Of a stretch of 64,000 nt of DNA, positions 53,946 to 64,000 are shown piece by piece. Within the stretch, counting starts at the first letter, position 1. Every line of letters begins with the position of its first letter. The DNA is taken from the NCBI RefSeq assembly GCF_001189955.1, contig NZ_LFLT01000023.1, forward strand, positions 17,898 to 81,897. The letters are read 5' to 3'. The translations under genes were made by a program, and so were the position numbers. Under the pieces are notes generated by a model. The model saw only the letters and a program-made list of their open reading frames with translations. It did no database searches and had not been told where the DNA came from. This DNA is from Herbaspirillum chlorophenolicum. GTDB taxonomy: Bacteria; Pseudomonadota; Gammaproteobacteria; Burkholderiales; Burkholderiaceae_D.

Positions 53946-55205
53946 ATGAAAGAACTGAATCCGCTCGGCAACTTCGCCGAGCGCCAAGCCATTGACCCTG
54001 CCGCCTTGCACCAGTCGGCGCCTTATAACCTGCCGGATGCGCGCGGCCATTTCGGCCCCTACGGCGGCAGCTTTGCGGCCGAGACCCTGACGCTGGCGCT
54101 GACCGAGCTGCGCGAAGCCTATGCCCACTACCAGCATGACGAACAGTTCCTGGCCGAGTTCCACACCGAGCTGAAGCACTTTGTCGGCCGCCCGAGCCCG
54201 ATCTACCACGCCAAGCGCTGGTCCGAACTGGCCGGCGGCGCGCAGATCTACTTCAAGCGCGAAGACCTCAACCACACCGGCGCCCACAAGATCAACAACG
54301 TGATCGGCCAGGCCCTGCTGGCCAAGCGCATGGGCAAGAAGCGCATCATCGCCGAGACCGGCGCCGGGCAGCATGGCGTGGCTACGGCCACCATCTGCGC
54401 GCGCTTCGGCATGGAGTGCATCGTCTACATGGGCAGCGAGGACGTGAAGCGCCAGTTGCAGAACGTCTACCGCATGAACCTGCTGGGCGCCAAGGTGGTG
54501 CCGGTGGAGTCCGGCTCCAAGACGCTCAAGGATGCGTTGAATGAAGCCATGCGCGACTGGGTTACCAACGTCGAATCGACCTTCTACATCATCGGCACCG
54601 TGGCCGGCCCGCACCCGTACCCGATGATGGTGCGCGACTTCCAGTCGGTGATCGGCAACGAGTGCATCGTGCAGATGCCCGAAATCGCCGCGCGCCAGCC
54701 CGACTATGTGGTGGCGGCGGTGGGCGGCGGTTCCAACGCCATGGGGATCTTCTATCCTTACATCGATTACAAGGACGTCAAGCTGGTCGGCGTCGAAGCC
54801 GCCGGCGACGGTTTGGATTCCGGCCGGCATTCAGCCTCGCTGACGCTGGGCTCGCCGGGGGTGCTGCACGGCAACCGCACCTACCTGCTGCAGGACGAGA
54901 ACGGCCAGATCATCGAGACCCATTCGATCTCGGCCGGCCTCGACTATCCAGGCGTGGGCCCGGAACACGCATGGCTGAAGGACAGCGGCCGCGCCAGCTA
55001 CGAGTGCATCACCGACGAAGAGGCGCTGGAAGCGTTCAACACCTGCTGCCGCATCGAAGGGATCATCCCGGCGCTGGAATCCAGCCACGCACTGGCTTAC
55101 GCGGCCAAGCTGGCAGCCACCCTGCCCAAGGACAAGATCGTGTTGGCCAACCTGTCCGGCCGGGGGGACAAGGACATGCATACCGTGCAGCAGCGCCAGG
55201 GCTGA
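53946..55205 (+). CDS. trpB: Tryptophan synthase beta subunit
   Basis: PLP enzyme of 419 residues that condenses indole with serine. The PLP lysine is K115 in [14 protein letters not shown], the phosphate site GGGSNAMG lies near residue 260-267 and Glu in the catalytic ETGAGQHG segment near 137-144 is present. ACAGAGGATTTCC precedes the ATG at 53946; a longer open frame upstream overlaps trpF. It pairs with TrpA, encoded 83 bases downstream. No DNA methylase gene is inserted here, unlike in some Burkholderia. Confidence 0.97.
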   Translation: MKELNPLGNFAERQAIDPAALHQSAPYNLPDARGHFGPYGGSFAAETLTLALTELREAYAHYQHDEQFLAEFHTELKHFVGRPSPIYHAKRWSELAGGAQIYFKREDLNHTGAHKINNVIGQALLAKRMGKKRIIAETGAGQHGVATATICARFGMECIVYMGSEDVKRQLQNVYRMNLLGAKVVPVESGSKTLKDALNEAMRDWVTNVESTFYIIGTVAGPHPYPMMVRDFQSVIGNECIVQMPEIAARQPDYVVAAVGGGSNAMGIFYPYIDYKDVKLVGVEAAGDGLDSGRHSASLTLGSPGVLHGNRTYLLQDENGQIIETHSISAGLDYPGVGPEHAWLKDSGRASYECITDEEALEAFNTCCRIEGIIPALESSHALAYAAKLAATLPKDKIVLANLSGRGDKDMHTVQQRQG

Positions 55206-55288
55206 GCCCCGGCCTGGTACTTCACGTGGCCCGGCCGGCGCCGCCGTCCGGGCATGCAGCCTGAACAACCACAGAACACGCAAAGATC

Positions 55289-56086
55289 ATGTCCAGAATC
55301 CAACCGACTTTCTCCAAGCTGGCCGAGCAGAAACGCAAGGCCCTGATCACTTTCATCACCGCCGGCGATCCGTCGCCGGCACTGACCGTGCCGCTGATGC
55401 ACGCGCTGGTGGCCGGCGGCGTCGACATCCTCGAGCTCGGCGTGCCGTTCTCCGACCCGATGGCCGAGGGCCCGGTGATCCAGCGCGCCTGCGAGCGCGC
55501 CCTGAAGTTCAACGTCAGCACCCGCGACGTGCTCGGCTACGTGCGCGAGTTCCGCAAGACCAACAGCCACACCCCGGTGGTGCTGATGGGCTACGCCAAT
55601 CCGATCGAGCGCTTCGGCGTCGATGCCTTCATCGCGGCAGCCAAGGAGGCCGGTGTCGACGGCACCATCGTGGTCGACTATCCGCCGGAAGAGTGCGAAG
55701 AGTTCGCGCAGAAGATGCAAGCCAATGACATGGACCCGATCTTCCTGCTGGCGCCGACCTCGACCGAAGAGCGCATTCGCCAGGTGGCCAAGGTCAGTAG
55801 CGGCTTTTCATACTACGTGTCGCTCAAGGGCGTCACTGGCGCCGGCCATATCGACACTGTCGAAGTGGCCGAACGCATTGCCGCCATCCGCAAGCACGTC
55901 AAGCTGCCTATCGGTGTGGGCTTCGGCATTCGCGACGGCGCCACCGCGAGAGCAGTGGGCGCGGCGGCGGACGCCGTGGTGATCGGCAGCCGTATCATCT
56001 CGGAGCTGGAAAACACGCCGCCGAACAAGGCATGCGAAGCGGTACAGGCTTTCGTGGCCGATATCCGCCAGGCGCTGGATGCTTGA
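55289..56086 (+). CDS. trpA: Tryptophan synthase alpha subunit
   Basis: TIM-barrel enzyme of 265 residues that cleaves indole-3-glycerol phosphate to indole for TrpB. The catalytic Glu49 is present in [12 protein letters not shown]. The second catalytic acid, Asp60 in the enterobacterial protein (PFSDPLADGP), is Glu here ([10 protein letters not shown], codon GAG). The ligand loop GVTGAG and the phosphate-binding [12 protein letters not shown] and VIGSRI segments are normal. The substitution keeps a carboxylate; whether it is usual in close relatives cannot be judged from the window. A terminator follows. Confidence 0.95.
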   Translation: MSRIQPTFSKLAEQKRKALITFITAGDPSPALTVPLMHALVAGGVDILELGVPFSDPMAEGPVIQRACERALKFNVSTRDVLGYVREFRKTNSHTPVVLMGYANPIERFGVDAFIAAAKEAGVDGTIVVDYPPEECEEFAQKMQANDMDPIFLLAPTSTEERIRQVAKVSSGFSYYVSLKGVTGAGHIDTVEVAERIAAIRKHVKLPIGVGFGIRDGATARAVGAAADAVVIGSRIISELENTPPNKACEAVQAFVADIRQALDA

Positions 56087-56140
56087 TCTGCAGTCAGCGG
56101 TCCCTGCGAAAGCAGAAACCCAGTGTCCTTTCTTCATATA

Positions 56141-56190
56141 AAACGCCGCTGAATCCCTGTCTTCGCGGGGGTGATAGCGGCGTTTATTGC
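56141..56190 (+). terminator. Intrinsic terminator
   Basis: AAACGCCGCT pairs with AGCGGCGTTT; the loop holds a second CCCTG/CGGGG stem. The T-run is interrupted (TTTATTGCATTTT). It closes the trp unit before accD. Confidence 0.75.
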
Positions 56191-56273
56191 ATTTTGGAAA
56201 TGAAATCCGGCTTTACATTCGCGCTTGATCGCCTCTGGTACAATGCGCCACCGGAAATTTGAAAGAGGATCTT

Positions 56274-57146
56274 ATGAGCTGGCTTGAGAAGTTATTGCCA
56301 CCCCAAATTCAACGCAGCGGTTCCGCAAGCCGCAAGTCGATCCCGGAAGGCTTGTGGGTCAAGTGCCCATCCTGCGAAGCAGTGCTTTACCGTACCGACC
56401 TGGAGTCCAACCTCCACGTCTGCCCCAAGTGCAGCCACCATATGCGCATCCGCGCCCGCGCTCGTCTCGATGCTTTGCTCGACGAAGGCGGCCGCTATGA
56501 GATCGGCCAGGAAGCTCTGCCGGTCGATACCCTGAAGTTCAAGGACAGCAAGAAGTACCCTGATCGCCTGAAGGACGCGATGGAGTCCACCGGCGAAACC
56601 GATGCCATGGTAGTCATGGGCGGCGCGATCATGACCCTGCCGGTGGTGGTGGCGTGCTTCGAATTCGAATTCATGGGCGGCTCCATGGGCTCGGTGGTCG
56701 GCGAGCGCTTCGCCCGCGGCGCCCAGGCGGCGCTGGAGCAGAAGGTGCCGTTCATCTGCATCACCGCTACCGGCGGTGCGCGCATGCAGGAAGGCCTGCT
56801 GTCGCTGATGCAGATGGCCAAGACCACTTCCATGCTGACCAAGTTGTCGGAAAAGAAACTGCCTTTCATCAGCGTGCTGACCGATCCCACCATGGGCGGC
56901 GTGTCGGCTTCGTTCGCTTTCATGGGGGATGTGGTGATGGCTGAACCCAAGGCGCTGATCGGCTTTGCCGGCCCGCGCGTGATCGAGAACACGGTGCGCG
57001 AGAAACTGCCGGAAGGCTTCCAGCGCGCTGAATTCCTGGTGACCAAGGGCGCCATCGACATGATCGTCGACCGCCGCCAGATGCGCGAGGAAATCGCCCA
57101 TTTGCTGGCCCTGCTGCAAAACCAGGCGGCCGAAACCATTTCCTGA
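56274..57146 (+). CDS. accD: Acetyl-CoA carboxylase carboxyltransferase beta subunit
   Basis: A 290-residue subunit that with AccA transfers the carboxyl group from biotin to acetyl-CoA, the first step of fatty acid synthesis. The N-terminal zinc ribbon uses Cys31, Cys34, Cys50 and Cys53. The carboxyltransferase core follows ([20 protein letters not shown], about 166-185; [13 protein letters not shown] and [22 protein letters not shown]). AGAGGATCTT precedes the ATG at 56274. Normal length. Confidence 0.97.
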   Translation: MSWLEKLLPPQIQRSGSASRKSIPEGLWVKCPSCEAVLYRTDLESNLHVCPKCSHHMRIRARARLDALLDEGGRYEIGQEALPVDTLKFKDSKKYPDRLKDAMESTGETDAMVVMGGAIMTLPVVVACFEFEFMGGSMGSVVGERFARGAQAALEQKVPFICITATGGARMQEGLLSLMQMAKTTSMLTKLSEKKLPFISVLTDPTMGGVSASFAFMGDVVMAEPKALIGFAGPRVIENTVREKLPEGFQRAEFLVTKGAIDMIVDRRQMREEIAHLLALLQNQAAETIS

Positions 57147-57163
57147 TACGCGGTATACTTCAG

Positions 57164-57203
57164 GCCCGGATTTGCTGGATAGCAAATCCGGGCTTTGTTT
57201 TTT
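57164..57203 (+). terminator. Very strong intrinsic terminator
   Basis: GCCCGGATTTGCT and AGCAAATCCGGGC form a perfect 13-base stem around GGAT, followed by TTTGTTTTTT. It lies between accD and folC, 31 bases before the folC start, so folC needs its own promoter or read-through. Confidence 0.92.
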
Positions 57204-57233
57204 GCAGATTTGTTTTTTCCATCGAGCGGCGCC

Positions 57234-58547
57234 ATGACATCGCAAGTATCCCCGACCCCAAGCAGCCTCAACGAATGGCTGGCCCTGCTGGAGCAGCGCC
57301 ACTTCAAGCAGATCGACATGGGGCTCGACCGCGTGATGCAGGTCAAGCAAAAGCTCGACCTCCAGTTCGGCTGCCCGGTCATCATGGTGGCCGGCACCAA
57401 CGGCAAGGGCTCGACCTGTTCCATGCTGGAATCGATCCTGAGGCGCGCCGGCTACCGCGTCGGCCTCTACATCAAGCCGCATTTCCTGCACTTCAACGAG
57501 CGCGCCCGCATCGACGGCGACATGGCCAGCGACGAACAGCTGGTGGCCGCCTTCAACGCGGTCGAGGCGCAGCGCGGCGATGTCTCGTTGACCTATTTCG
57601 AATTCACCACGCTGGCCATCATGAAGCTGCTGGCCGATGCCAGGCTGGATGTGGTGATCCTGGAAGTCGGCCTGGGCGGGCGGCTGGATGCGGTCAACGT
57701 GGTGGATGCGGATGTGTCCATCGTCACCAGCATCGATATTGACCACACCGAATACCTAGGGAATACGCGCGAGGAAATCGGCTTCGAGAAGGCCGGCATC
57801 TTCCGTCCTGGCAAGGTCGCCGTTTGCGGCGATCCGGTACCGCCCAAGTCGCTGATTGCCCACGCCGAGAAGATCGGCGCCGACCTGTGGCTGCTGGGGC
57901 GCGACTTCAATTACCAGGGCGACAAGCAGCAGTGGGCCTACGGCGGACGCGGCATGCGCCGCAATTCGCTGGCTTACCCGAGCCTGCGCGGCGCCAACCA
58001 GATATTGAATGCATCGGCCGCGCTGGCCGCGCTGGAAGCGCTGCGCGAAGTGCTGCCGGTGGGTGCGCAGGATGTGCGCACGGGCCTGGCCACGGTCGAA
58101 TTGCCTGGGCGTTTCCAGGTGTTGCCGGGCCAGCCGCTGGTGATCCTGGACGTGGCGCACAATCCGCACGCGGCTGCCACGCTGGCGCAAAACCTCGACA
58201 ACATGGGCTTCCATCCTTATACCTATGCGGTGTTCGGCTCCATGCTGGACAAGGATATCGAAGGCGTCATCGCCCACCTGAAGGACAAGATCGACCACTG
58301 GTGCGTGACCGACTTGCCGCTGCCGCGCGCTGCTACGGCGCAACAACTCAAGGATGCCCTGCTGGAAGCCGGTGTGGAGCCGGAATTCAAGCCCGATGCG
58401 GCGCGCAGCATCGAGACCTTCGAAACGCCCGCTGCTGCGTACGCAAATGCCCTGAGCAGAGCAGGGGAGAATGATAGAATTGTGGTTTTCGGATCCTTCC
58501 TCACCGTGGCGGGCGTAATGCAAGTTCGCCGTCCCGGTTTGCACTGA
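57234..58547 (+). CDS. folC: Folylpolyglutamate synthase / dihydrofolate synthase
   Basis: ATP-dependent ligase of 437 residues that adds glutamate to dihydropteroate and folates. The P-loop GTNGKGST is at 54-61; HFNERARIDG, the TYFEFTTLAI segment and DIDHTEYLGNTREEIGFEKAGIFR (about 176-199) are the Mur-ligase-like core; DVAHNPHAA near residue 304 is the C-terminal domain motif. The ATG at 57234 is selected because it gives the usual N-terminus; the frame extends upstream into the terminator. Confidence 0.95.
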   Translation: MTSQVSPTPSSLNEWLALLEQRHFKQIDMGLDRVMQVKQKLDLQFGCPVIMVAGTNGKGSTCSMLESILRRAGYRVGLYIKPHFLHFNERARIDGDMASDEQLVAAFNAVEAQRGDVSLTYFEFTTLAIMKLLADARLDVVILEVGLGGRLDAVNVVDADVSIVTSIDIDHTEYLGNTREEIGFEKAGIFRPGKVAVCGDPVPPKSLIAHAEKIGADLWLLGRDFNYQGDKQQWAYGGRGMRRNSLAYPSLRGANQILNASAALAALEALREVLPVGAQDVRTGLATVELPGRFQVLPGQPLVILDVAHNPHAAATLAQNLDNMGFHPYTYAVFGSMLDKDIEGVIAHLKDKIDHWCVTDLPLPRAATAQQLKDALLEAGVEPEFKPDAARSIETFETPAAAYANALSRAGENDRIVVFGSFLTVAGVMQVRRPGLH

Positions 58548-58710
58548 TTCCGGAACGGACTCAAAGGCCGGCAGAGGTGCTCATACGTGCGCCGCATCCG
58601 CCGCAAGGCGCGAATGCGAGAGAGACGGGTGCATTCCCTCCAATTCGCGCCAGGGCCTGATGTGCCGGGCAGTTTTTTCAGACATTCAGATCAATTCAAT
58701 TCGACTCCGC

Positions 58711-59625
58711 ATGGGCTTGTTCTCGTTTTTCCGTAAAAACAAGCAGGAATCTGCTTCAGACCAAGGCGAATTCCGTTCGCGTTCCGCGGAGGAAACATCC
58801 GTCCTGCGTAGCCGCAGCAGCCGCGCATCCAATACATCAGGCCGCGCCCCAGGCGGACGCGGCAAAGCAGGGAAGGAAGCCGCAGCCGACCCGCTGTTGC
58901 CGGAAAAGAAACGCGCCCGCCGCCGCCTGATCGGGGCCGTTGCGCTGGCGCTGGCGGTAGTCATCGTGCTGCCGATGATCCTCGATTCCGAACCGAAGTC
59001 CCTGAACGAAGACATCGCCATCCAGATTCCATCCAAGGACCAGCCAGCCACCAATGCCGTTGCCAGCGGCACGCAGCCCGACCAGGCTGCGCCGCCTGCC
59101 GGCGAGAAGTTGGCGTCGGCAGCGTCGGCCCTGGACCAGAAGGAAGAGATTGTCGAGCCGGCAAGCGTCAATCCCGCTCCCGCCGCGGCGACGCCGCCGC
59201 CGGTAGCCCCGGCGGTTCCAGCCAAGCCGGTGGAGAAGCCGGCCGTGGCCGAGCGCAAGGAAGAAGCCAAGAAGGAAGCGCCGAAGAAAGAGGCACCCAA
59301 GCCCAAGGTGGCCGAGCAGAGCGATGATTCGCGTGCGCTGGCAATCCTGGAAGGCAAGTCGACTTCCACCGCCGACAAGAAGCCGGCGACAGCGGGCGGA
59401 AAGTTTGTGATCCAGGTAGCTGCGCTGGCTACCCAGGACAAGGTCAATGAATTGCGCAACAAGCTCAGTGGCGCGGGTATCCATTCCTTTACGCAGAAGA
59501 TCGCGACCCAGTCGGGCGACCGCACGCGCATCCGAGTCGGCCCGTTTGCCAGCCGCGACGAGGCCGAGAAGATGGGCGCCCGCATCAAGAAGCTGGGCCT
59601 GAATGCGACGATCGTTCCGGCTTGA
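58711..59625 (+). CDS. SPOR domain protein (DedD-like)
   Basis: A 304-residue cell-division-associated membrane protein. A short cytoplasmic part with Arg/Ser-rich sequence (1-72) is followed by one membrane helix (about 73-93), a long Pro/Ala/Lys/Glu-rich periplasmic linker (about 94-225) and a C-terminal SPOR domain (about 229-303; KFVIQVAALATQDKVNELRNKL, TRIRVGPFASRDEAEKMGARIKKLG). SPOR domains bind denuded glycan at the septum. The place between folC and cvpA is the usual dedD locus. The ATG at 58711 starts with GLFSFFRKNKQ as in relatives. Confidence 0.92.
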   Translation: MGLFSFFRKNKQESASDQGEFRSRSAEETSVLRSRSSRASNTSGRAPGGRGKAGKEAAADPLLPEKKRARRRLIGAVALALAVVIVLPMILDSEPKSLNEDIAIQIPSKDQPATNAVASGTQPDQAAPPAGEKLASAASALDQKEEIVEPASVNPAPAAATPPPVAPAVPAKPVEKPAVAERKEEAKKEAPKKEAPKPKVAEQSDDSRALAILEGKSTSTADKKPATAGGKFVIQVAALATQDKVNELRNKLSGAGIHSFTQKIATQSGDRTRIRVGPFASRDEAEKMGARIKKLGLNATIVPA

Positions 59626-59656
59626 ATTTGATCGCCGATAGCTCCATATTGTCATC

Positions 59657-60157
59657 GTGACGATCTTTGACTACCTGGTGCTGCTGGTGATGGTCTGTTC
59701 GGTGATCATCGGCACCTTGCGTGGCCTGGTGCGCGAAGTGCTGTCGCTGGCGAGCTGGATAGTGGCGCTGGTGGTGGCCAATGCCTATGGCGAAGCGCTG
59801 GCGGCCATGTTGCCGGAAGTGATACCCGGCGAATCGACACGACTGATTGTGGCGTTCATCGCCTTGTTCATCGGTACCCGGCTGTTGATGGCGCTGGTAT
59901 CGAGAACCTTGAGCGAATTGATCAAGGCCAGCGGACTGACGCTGGTTGACAGGGGATTTGGCAGCATCTTCGGTGTGGCGCGCGGTGTGCTGATCGTGGT
60001 GGCGGTGGCGTTGTTGTGCGGCACCACCTCGATCCCGCAGCAGCCATTCTGGAAAGATGCGGTATTAAGCCCGTGGGTGGAAGAGGCAGCGCTGTCGGTG
60101 ATGCCGTTCCTCCCGGGCAAGTTTGCGGAACATGTGAGTTTTTCCGTCCCTGTCTGA
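59657..60157 (+). CDS. cvpA: CvpA family membrane protein
   Basis: A 166-residue inner-membrane protein with four hydrophobic segments (about 5-22, 29-47, 63-84, 103-122). TIFDYLVLLVMVCSVIIGTLRGLVREVLSLASWI and FIGTRLLMALVSRTLSELIKASGLTLVDRGFG are the CvpA pattern. Despite the colicin V name, its usual role appears to lie in envelope stress and purine-linked context. GTG start at 59657. It precedes purF as in most proteobacteria. Confidence 0.94.
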   Translation: MTIFDYLVLLVMVCSVIIGTLRGLVREVLSLASWIVALVVANAYGEALAAMLPEVIPGESTRLIVAFIALFIGTRLLMALVSRTLSELIKASGLTLVDRGFGSIFGVARGVLIVVAVALLCGTTSIPQQPFWKDAVLSPWVEEAALSVMPFLPGKFAEHVSFSVPV

Positions 60158-60239
60158 TGCCATTCCCGTGGTTCGGGGCATCGGTCGCGGTTTGCAGTAG
60201 CGGTTCATTTTCGTTTTCGTTTTTCGTTAGGAGTCCACC

Positions 60240-61757
<1,518 letters not shown>

Positions 61758-61787
61758 TTCCATACTCTTCGCACCGCCTGGAAACGA

Positions 61788-61822
61788 CGCCGGTTGCCGC
61801 TTATGCGGCGCCGGCGTTTTTC
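61788..61822 (+). terminator. Intrinsic terminator
   Basis: CGCCGG-TT-GCCGC pairs with GCGGC-G-CCGGCG around TTAT with a small internal loop, followed by five T. It ends purF. Confidence 0.82.
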
Positions 61823-61915
61823 ATTGGAGCGGGCGCAGCCAAACTGGCTTATCATTTTGCTTTCCGCCACCGGCCACGCGCTCCTGGCCCAACTTCAGTA
61901 TCTCCCGATTCCGCG

Positions 61916-63157
61916 ATGAACGATAAAAAGACCTACGGCTTCACCACCACCATCCTGCACAGCGACCGGCAAAAAGACATCGAACACGGCTCCCTGCACA
62001 AGCCCATCCACACCGCCGTCGCCTTCGGCTACAAGGATGCGCGCCAACTGGCCGAAGTGTTCCAGGGCAAGCAGCCCGGCTACCGCTACGGCCGCCAGGG
62101 CAATCCCACGGTCGCCGCGCTGGAAGAGAAGATCACCAAGATGGAAGGCGGCAAGTCCACCATCTGCTTCGCCACCGGCATGGCCGCCATCGGCGCCATC
62201 GTCCAGGGGCTGCTGCGCGAGGGAGACCACGTAGTGTCGTCGGCCTTCTTGTTCGGCAACACCAACAGCCTGTGGATGACGGTGGGTGCGCAGGGCGCCA
62301 AGGTGTCGATGGTGGATGCCACCGATGTGAAGAACGTGGAAGCTGCGATCACCCCGCAAACGCGCCTGGTGTTCGTCGAGACCATTGCCAACCCGCGCAC
62401 CCAGGTGGCGGACCTGAAGCGCATTGGCGAACTGTGCCGCGAGCGCGGCATCCTCTACGTGGTGGACAACACCATGACCTCGCCTTACCTGTTCCAGCCC
62501 AAGGACGTGGGAGCGGGCCTCGTGGTCAATTCGCTGACCAAGTCCATTGCCGGCCACGGCAATGCGCTGGGCGGCGCGCTGACCGATACCGGCGAATACG
62601 ACTGGGCCCAATACCCGCATATCGCTGACAACTATAAAAAGAATCCGGCGCCGCAGTGGGGCATGGCGCAGATCCGCGCCAAGGCCTTGCGCGACTTCGG
62701 CGCCTCGCTGGGGCCGGAAGCGGCGCATCACATCGCGGTGGGAGCGGAAACAATGGCGCTGCGCCAGGAGCGCGAATGCAAGAACGCACTGGCGCTGGCG
62801 CAGATGCTGGATGCCGATTCCCGTGTGGCGGCGGTGTACTATCCTGGCCTGGAGTCGCATCCGCAGCACGCGTTGTCGACAGAACTGTTCCGCTCATTCG
62901 GCAGCCTGCTGTCGTTCGAGTTGAAAGAGGGCATCGACTGCTTCGACTACCTGAACCGTTTGCAACTGGCGGTCCCTGCCAGCAACCTGGGCGACACGCG
63001 TACGCTGGTGATCCCGGTGGCGCATACCATCTTTTATGAGATGGGCGCCGAGCGCCGCGCCGCTATGGGCATCGCTGAATCGCTGATCCGCGTATCGGTG
63101 GGATTGGAAGACACCGATGACCTGGTCGGGGATTTCCGCCAGGCGCTGGATGCCTGA
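61916..63157 (+). CDS. Cys/Met metabolism PLP enzyme (cystathionine gamma-synthase / O-acylhomoserine sulfhydrylase family)
   Basis: PLP enzyme of 413 residues. The PLP lysine is K209 in VNSLTKSIAGHG, phosphate is bound by FATGMAAIGAIVQ (about 82-94), and the tyrosine-arginine pair GYRYGRQGNPT near residues 58-68 closes the partner's site. C-terminal SVGLEDTDDLVGDFRQAL is universal in the family. In Burkholderiales the gene after purF is commonly annotated metZ (O-succinylhomoserine sulfhydrylase), but this sequence could equally be an O-acetylhomoserine thiol-lyase, cystathionine gamma-synthase or a lyase, so I leave the symbol blank. Confidence 0.88.
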   Translation: MNDKKTYGFTTTILHSDRQKDIEHGSLHKPIHTAVAFGYKDARQLAEVFQGKQPGYRYGRQGNPTVAALEEKITKMEGGKSTICFATGMAAIGAIVQGLLREGDHVVSSAFLFGNTNSLWMTVGAQGAKVSMVDATDVKNVEAAITPQTRLVFVETIANPRTQVADLKRIGELCRERGILYVVDNTMTSPYLFQPKDVGAGLVVNSLTKSIAGHGNALGGALTDTGEYDWAQYPHIADNYKKNPAPQWGMAQIRAKALRDFGASLGPEAAHHIAVGAETMALRQERECKNALALAQMLDADSRVAAVYYPGLESHPQHALSTELFRSFGSLLSFELKEGIDCFDYLNRLQLAVPASNLGDTRTLVIPVAHTIFYEMGAERRAAMGIAESLIRVSVGLEDTDDLVGDFRQALDA

Positions 63158-63176
63158 TCGCCACCGAAGCTGAAAT

Positions 63177-63220
63177 AAAAAATGCCCGCGTGCTCGAAAG
63201 AGCTGCGGGCATTTTTATTT
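63177..63220. terminator. Bidirectional intrinsic terminator
   Basis: AAAAATGCCCGC pairs with GCGGGCATTTTT, with an inner GCTC-GAAA-GAGC stem. T-runs follow on both strands, so it ends both the PLP-enzyme gene and the convergent LOG-family gene. Confidence 0.9.
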
Positions 63221-63289
63221 CCATCATCCTGGCGAAAATCTGGGGCCGGTGACGTTCAACAGGTGACGATGCGCTGAAAACGTCGCCGC

Positions 63290-63886
63290 TTACGGCACCA
63301 GATTGGCCACCGCCTCGCGGTCGGCCCACTTGGTGATGTAGCTGGGCGTGAAGGTCTGGAAGCGCTCGATCAGCATCGCCGGATCGGCCTCATGCATCAT
63401 CAGCTTGGACTGGTCGGCGCTGACAAAACGTTCCGATACCAGATGGTCGACGAAGGCGATCAGATTGTTGTAGAAGCCTTCGACGTTGTACAGGCAGATC
63501 GGCTTGTAATGGAAACCCAGCTGCGCCCAGGTCAGCACTTCGAACAGCTCTTCCAGCGTGCCCATGCCGCCGGGCATGGCGACGAAGCCGTCCGACAGTT
63601 CGGCCATCATCGCCTTGCGCTCGTGCATGTCCTTGACGATGTGCAGGCGGGTCAGGCCATTGTGGCCGAGTTCCTTGTCCAGCAACGCCTTGGGGATGAC
63701 GCCGGTGGCTTCGCCGCCCAGCTTCATGATTTCAGTGGCGATGATGCCCATCAGGCCGACGTTGCCGCCGCCATACACCAGCGCGATGTTGTTCTTGACC
63801 ATTTCCTGGGCCAGCTTGCGCGCCGCTTCGGCATAAGCCGGGGTAGCGCCGGGGGAAGAACCGCAATATACGCAAATCGATTTCAT
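63290..63886 (-). CDS. LOG family protein (cytokinin riboside 5'-monophosphate phosphoribohydrolase type)
   Basis: A 198-residue Rossmann-like protein, often misnamed lysine decarboxylase. The LOG signature is complete: MHERKAMM at 87-94 and PGGMGTLEE at 105-113, with VYGGGNVGLMG at 38-48. Family members cleave ribose 5-phosphate from adenine-type nucleotides, releasing cytokinins in plant-associated microbes or AMP-derived adenine elsewhere. CAGAGGACAC precedes the ATG at 63886; a frame extending to 63955 adds unrelated residues. Confidence 0.92.
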   Translation of the reverse strand: MKSICVYCGSSPGATPAYAEAARKLAQEMVKNNIALVYGGGNVGLMGIIATEIMKLGGEATGVIPKALLDKELGHNGLTRLHIVKDMHERKAMMAELSDGFVAMPGGMGTLEELFEVLTWAQLGFHYKPICLYNVEGFYNNLIAFVDHLVSERFVSADQSKLMMHEADPAMLIERFQTFTPSYITKWADREAVANLVP

Positions 63887-64000
63887 GTGTCCTCTGCAAT
63901 GTCCGTCAATACAATGGCAAATGGCTGTTGTGTTTCTTTGCCGGAAAGCAAACACTTCATTAAGCCGTAGAGCGTGTTATGTACTCTTTCAGCCCCCGCG
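63887..64000. other. Window end
   Basis: 114 bases upstream of the LOG gene. No gene or clear promoter is recognised before the window ends. Confidence 0.4.

Overview
The window reads as a chromosomal segment of a GC-rich betaproteobacterium of the order Burkholderiales, most likely family Oxalobacteraceae (Herbaspirillum-like). The basis is the gene order in the right half (leuC - entericidin - leuD - leuB - asd - fimV - truA - trpF - trpB - trpA - accD - folC - SPOR protein - cvpA - purF - Cys/Met PLP enzyme), which is the usual order in that group, together with codon use and the families seen. The genus is an inference. I found no rRNA or tRNA gene, CRISPR array, prophage or insertion sequence.

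Left part (1-16 kb) is accessory metabolism and transport: an Ldh2-type dehydrogenase, a FadR-type regulator with a histone H1-like tail, a GFA protein, an NlpC/P60 lipoprotein, an argD-type aminotransferase, an iron-sulfur flavin reductase, an SDR protein, a sulfonate/nitrate-type ABC operon that ends in a second, unrelated binding protein, a CPA1 antiporter and an aldo/keto reductase. Upstream of the aminotransferase lies a strong sigma70 promoter driving a short transcript with two hairpins and an intrinsic terminator, followed by a 162-bp palindromic repeat. From 14.3 to 20.4 kb a tartrate-type cluster (LysR, tartrate dehydrogenase, MFS carrier, FadR regulator, SDR) is followed by cyanase.

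The middle (20-44 kb) holds a membrane-anchored TAXI binding protein, a small protein gene behind a perfect LexA box, divergent iron(III)-type ABC transporter genes, glutathione reductase, an OMPLA phospholipase, an MHYT-GGDEF-EAL protein, a chemoreceptor, a D-lactate/2-hydroxyglutarate-type dehydrogenase, a WrbA/DUF2069 pair, a LivK-type binding protein, a YihY membrane protein, DUF962 and CBS proteins, an MFS-PlsC fusion, chorismate synthase and an M48 lipoprotein protease.

The right part (44-64 kb) is the conserved housekeeping block: leucine, aspartate-family and tryptophan biosynthesis, polar protein FimV, fatty acid, folate and purine synthesis, and a sulfur amino-acid enzyme, closed by a convergent LOG-family gene. 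Strong intrinsic terminators subdivide this block.

Most promising items: (1) the LexA-box-controlled 76-residue protein at about 22.0 kb; (2) the small RNA or attenuator at about 4.9 kb with its adjoining palindromic repeat; (3) the regulator with a basic tail at 1.5 kb; (4) a Glu at the position of catalytic Asp60 in TrpA; (5) a Leu-codon-rich short ORF ahead of leuC.
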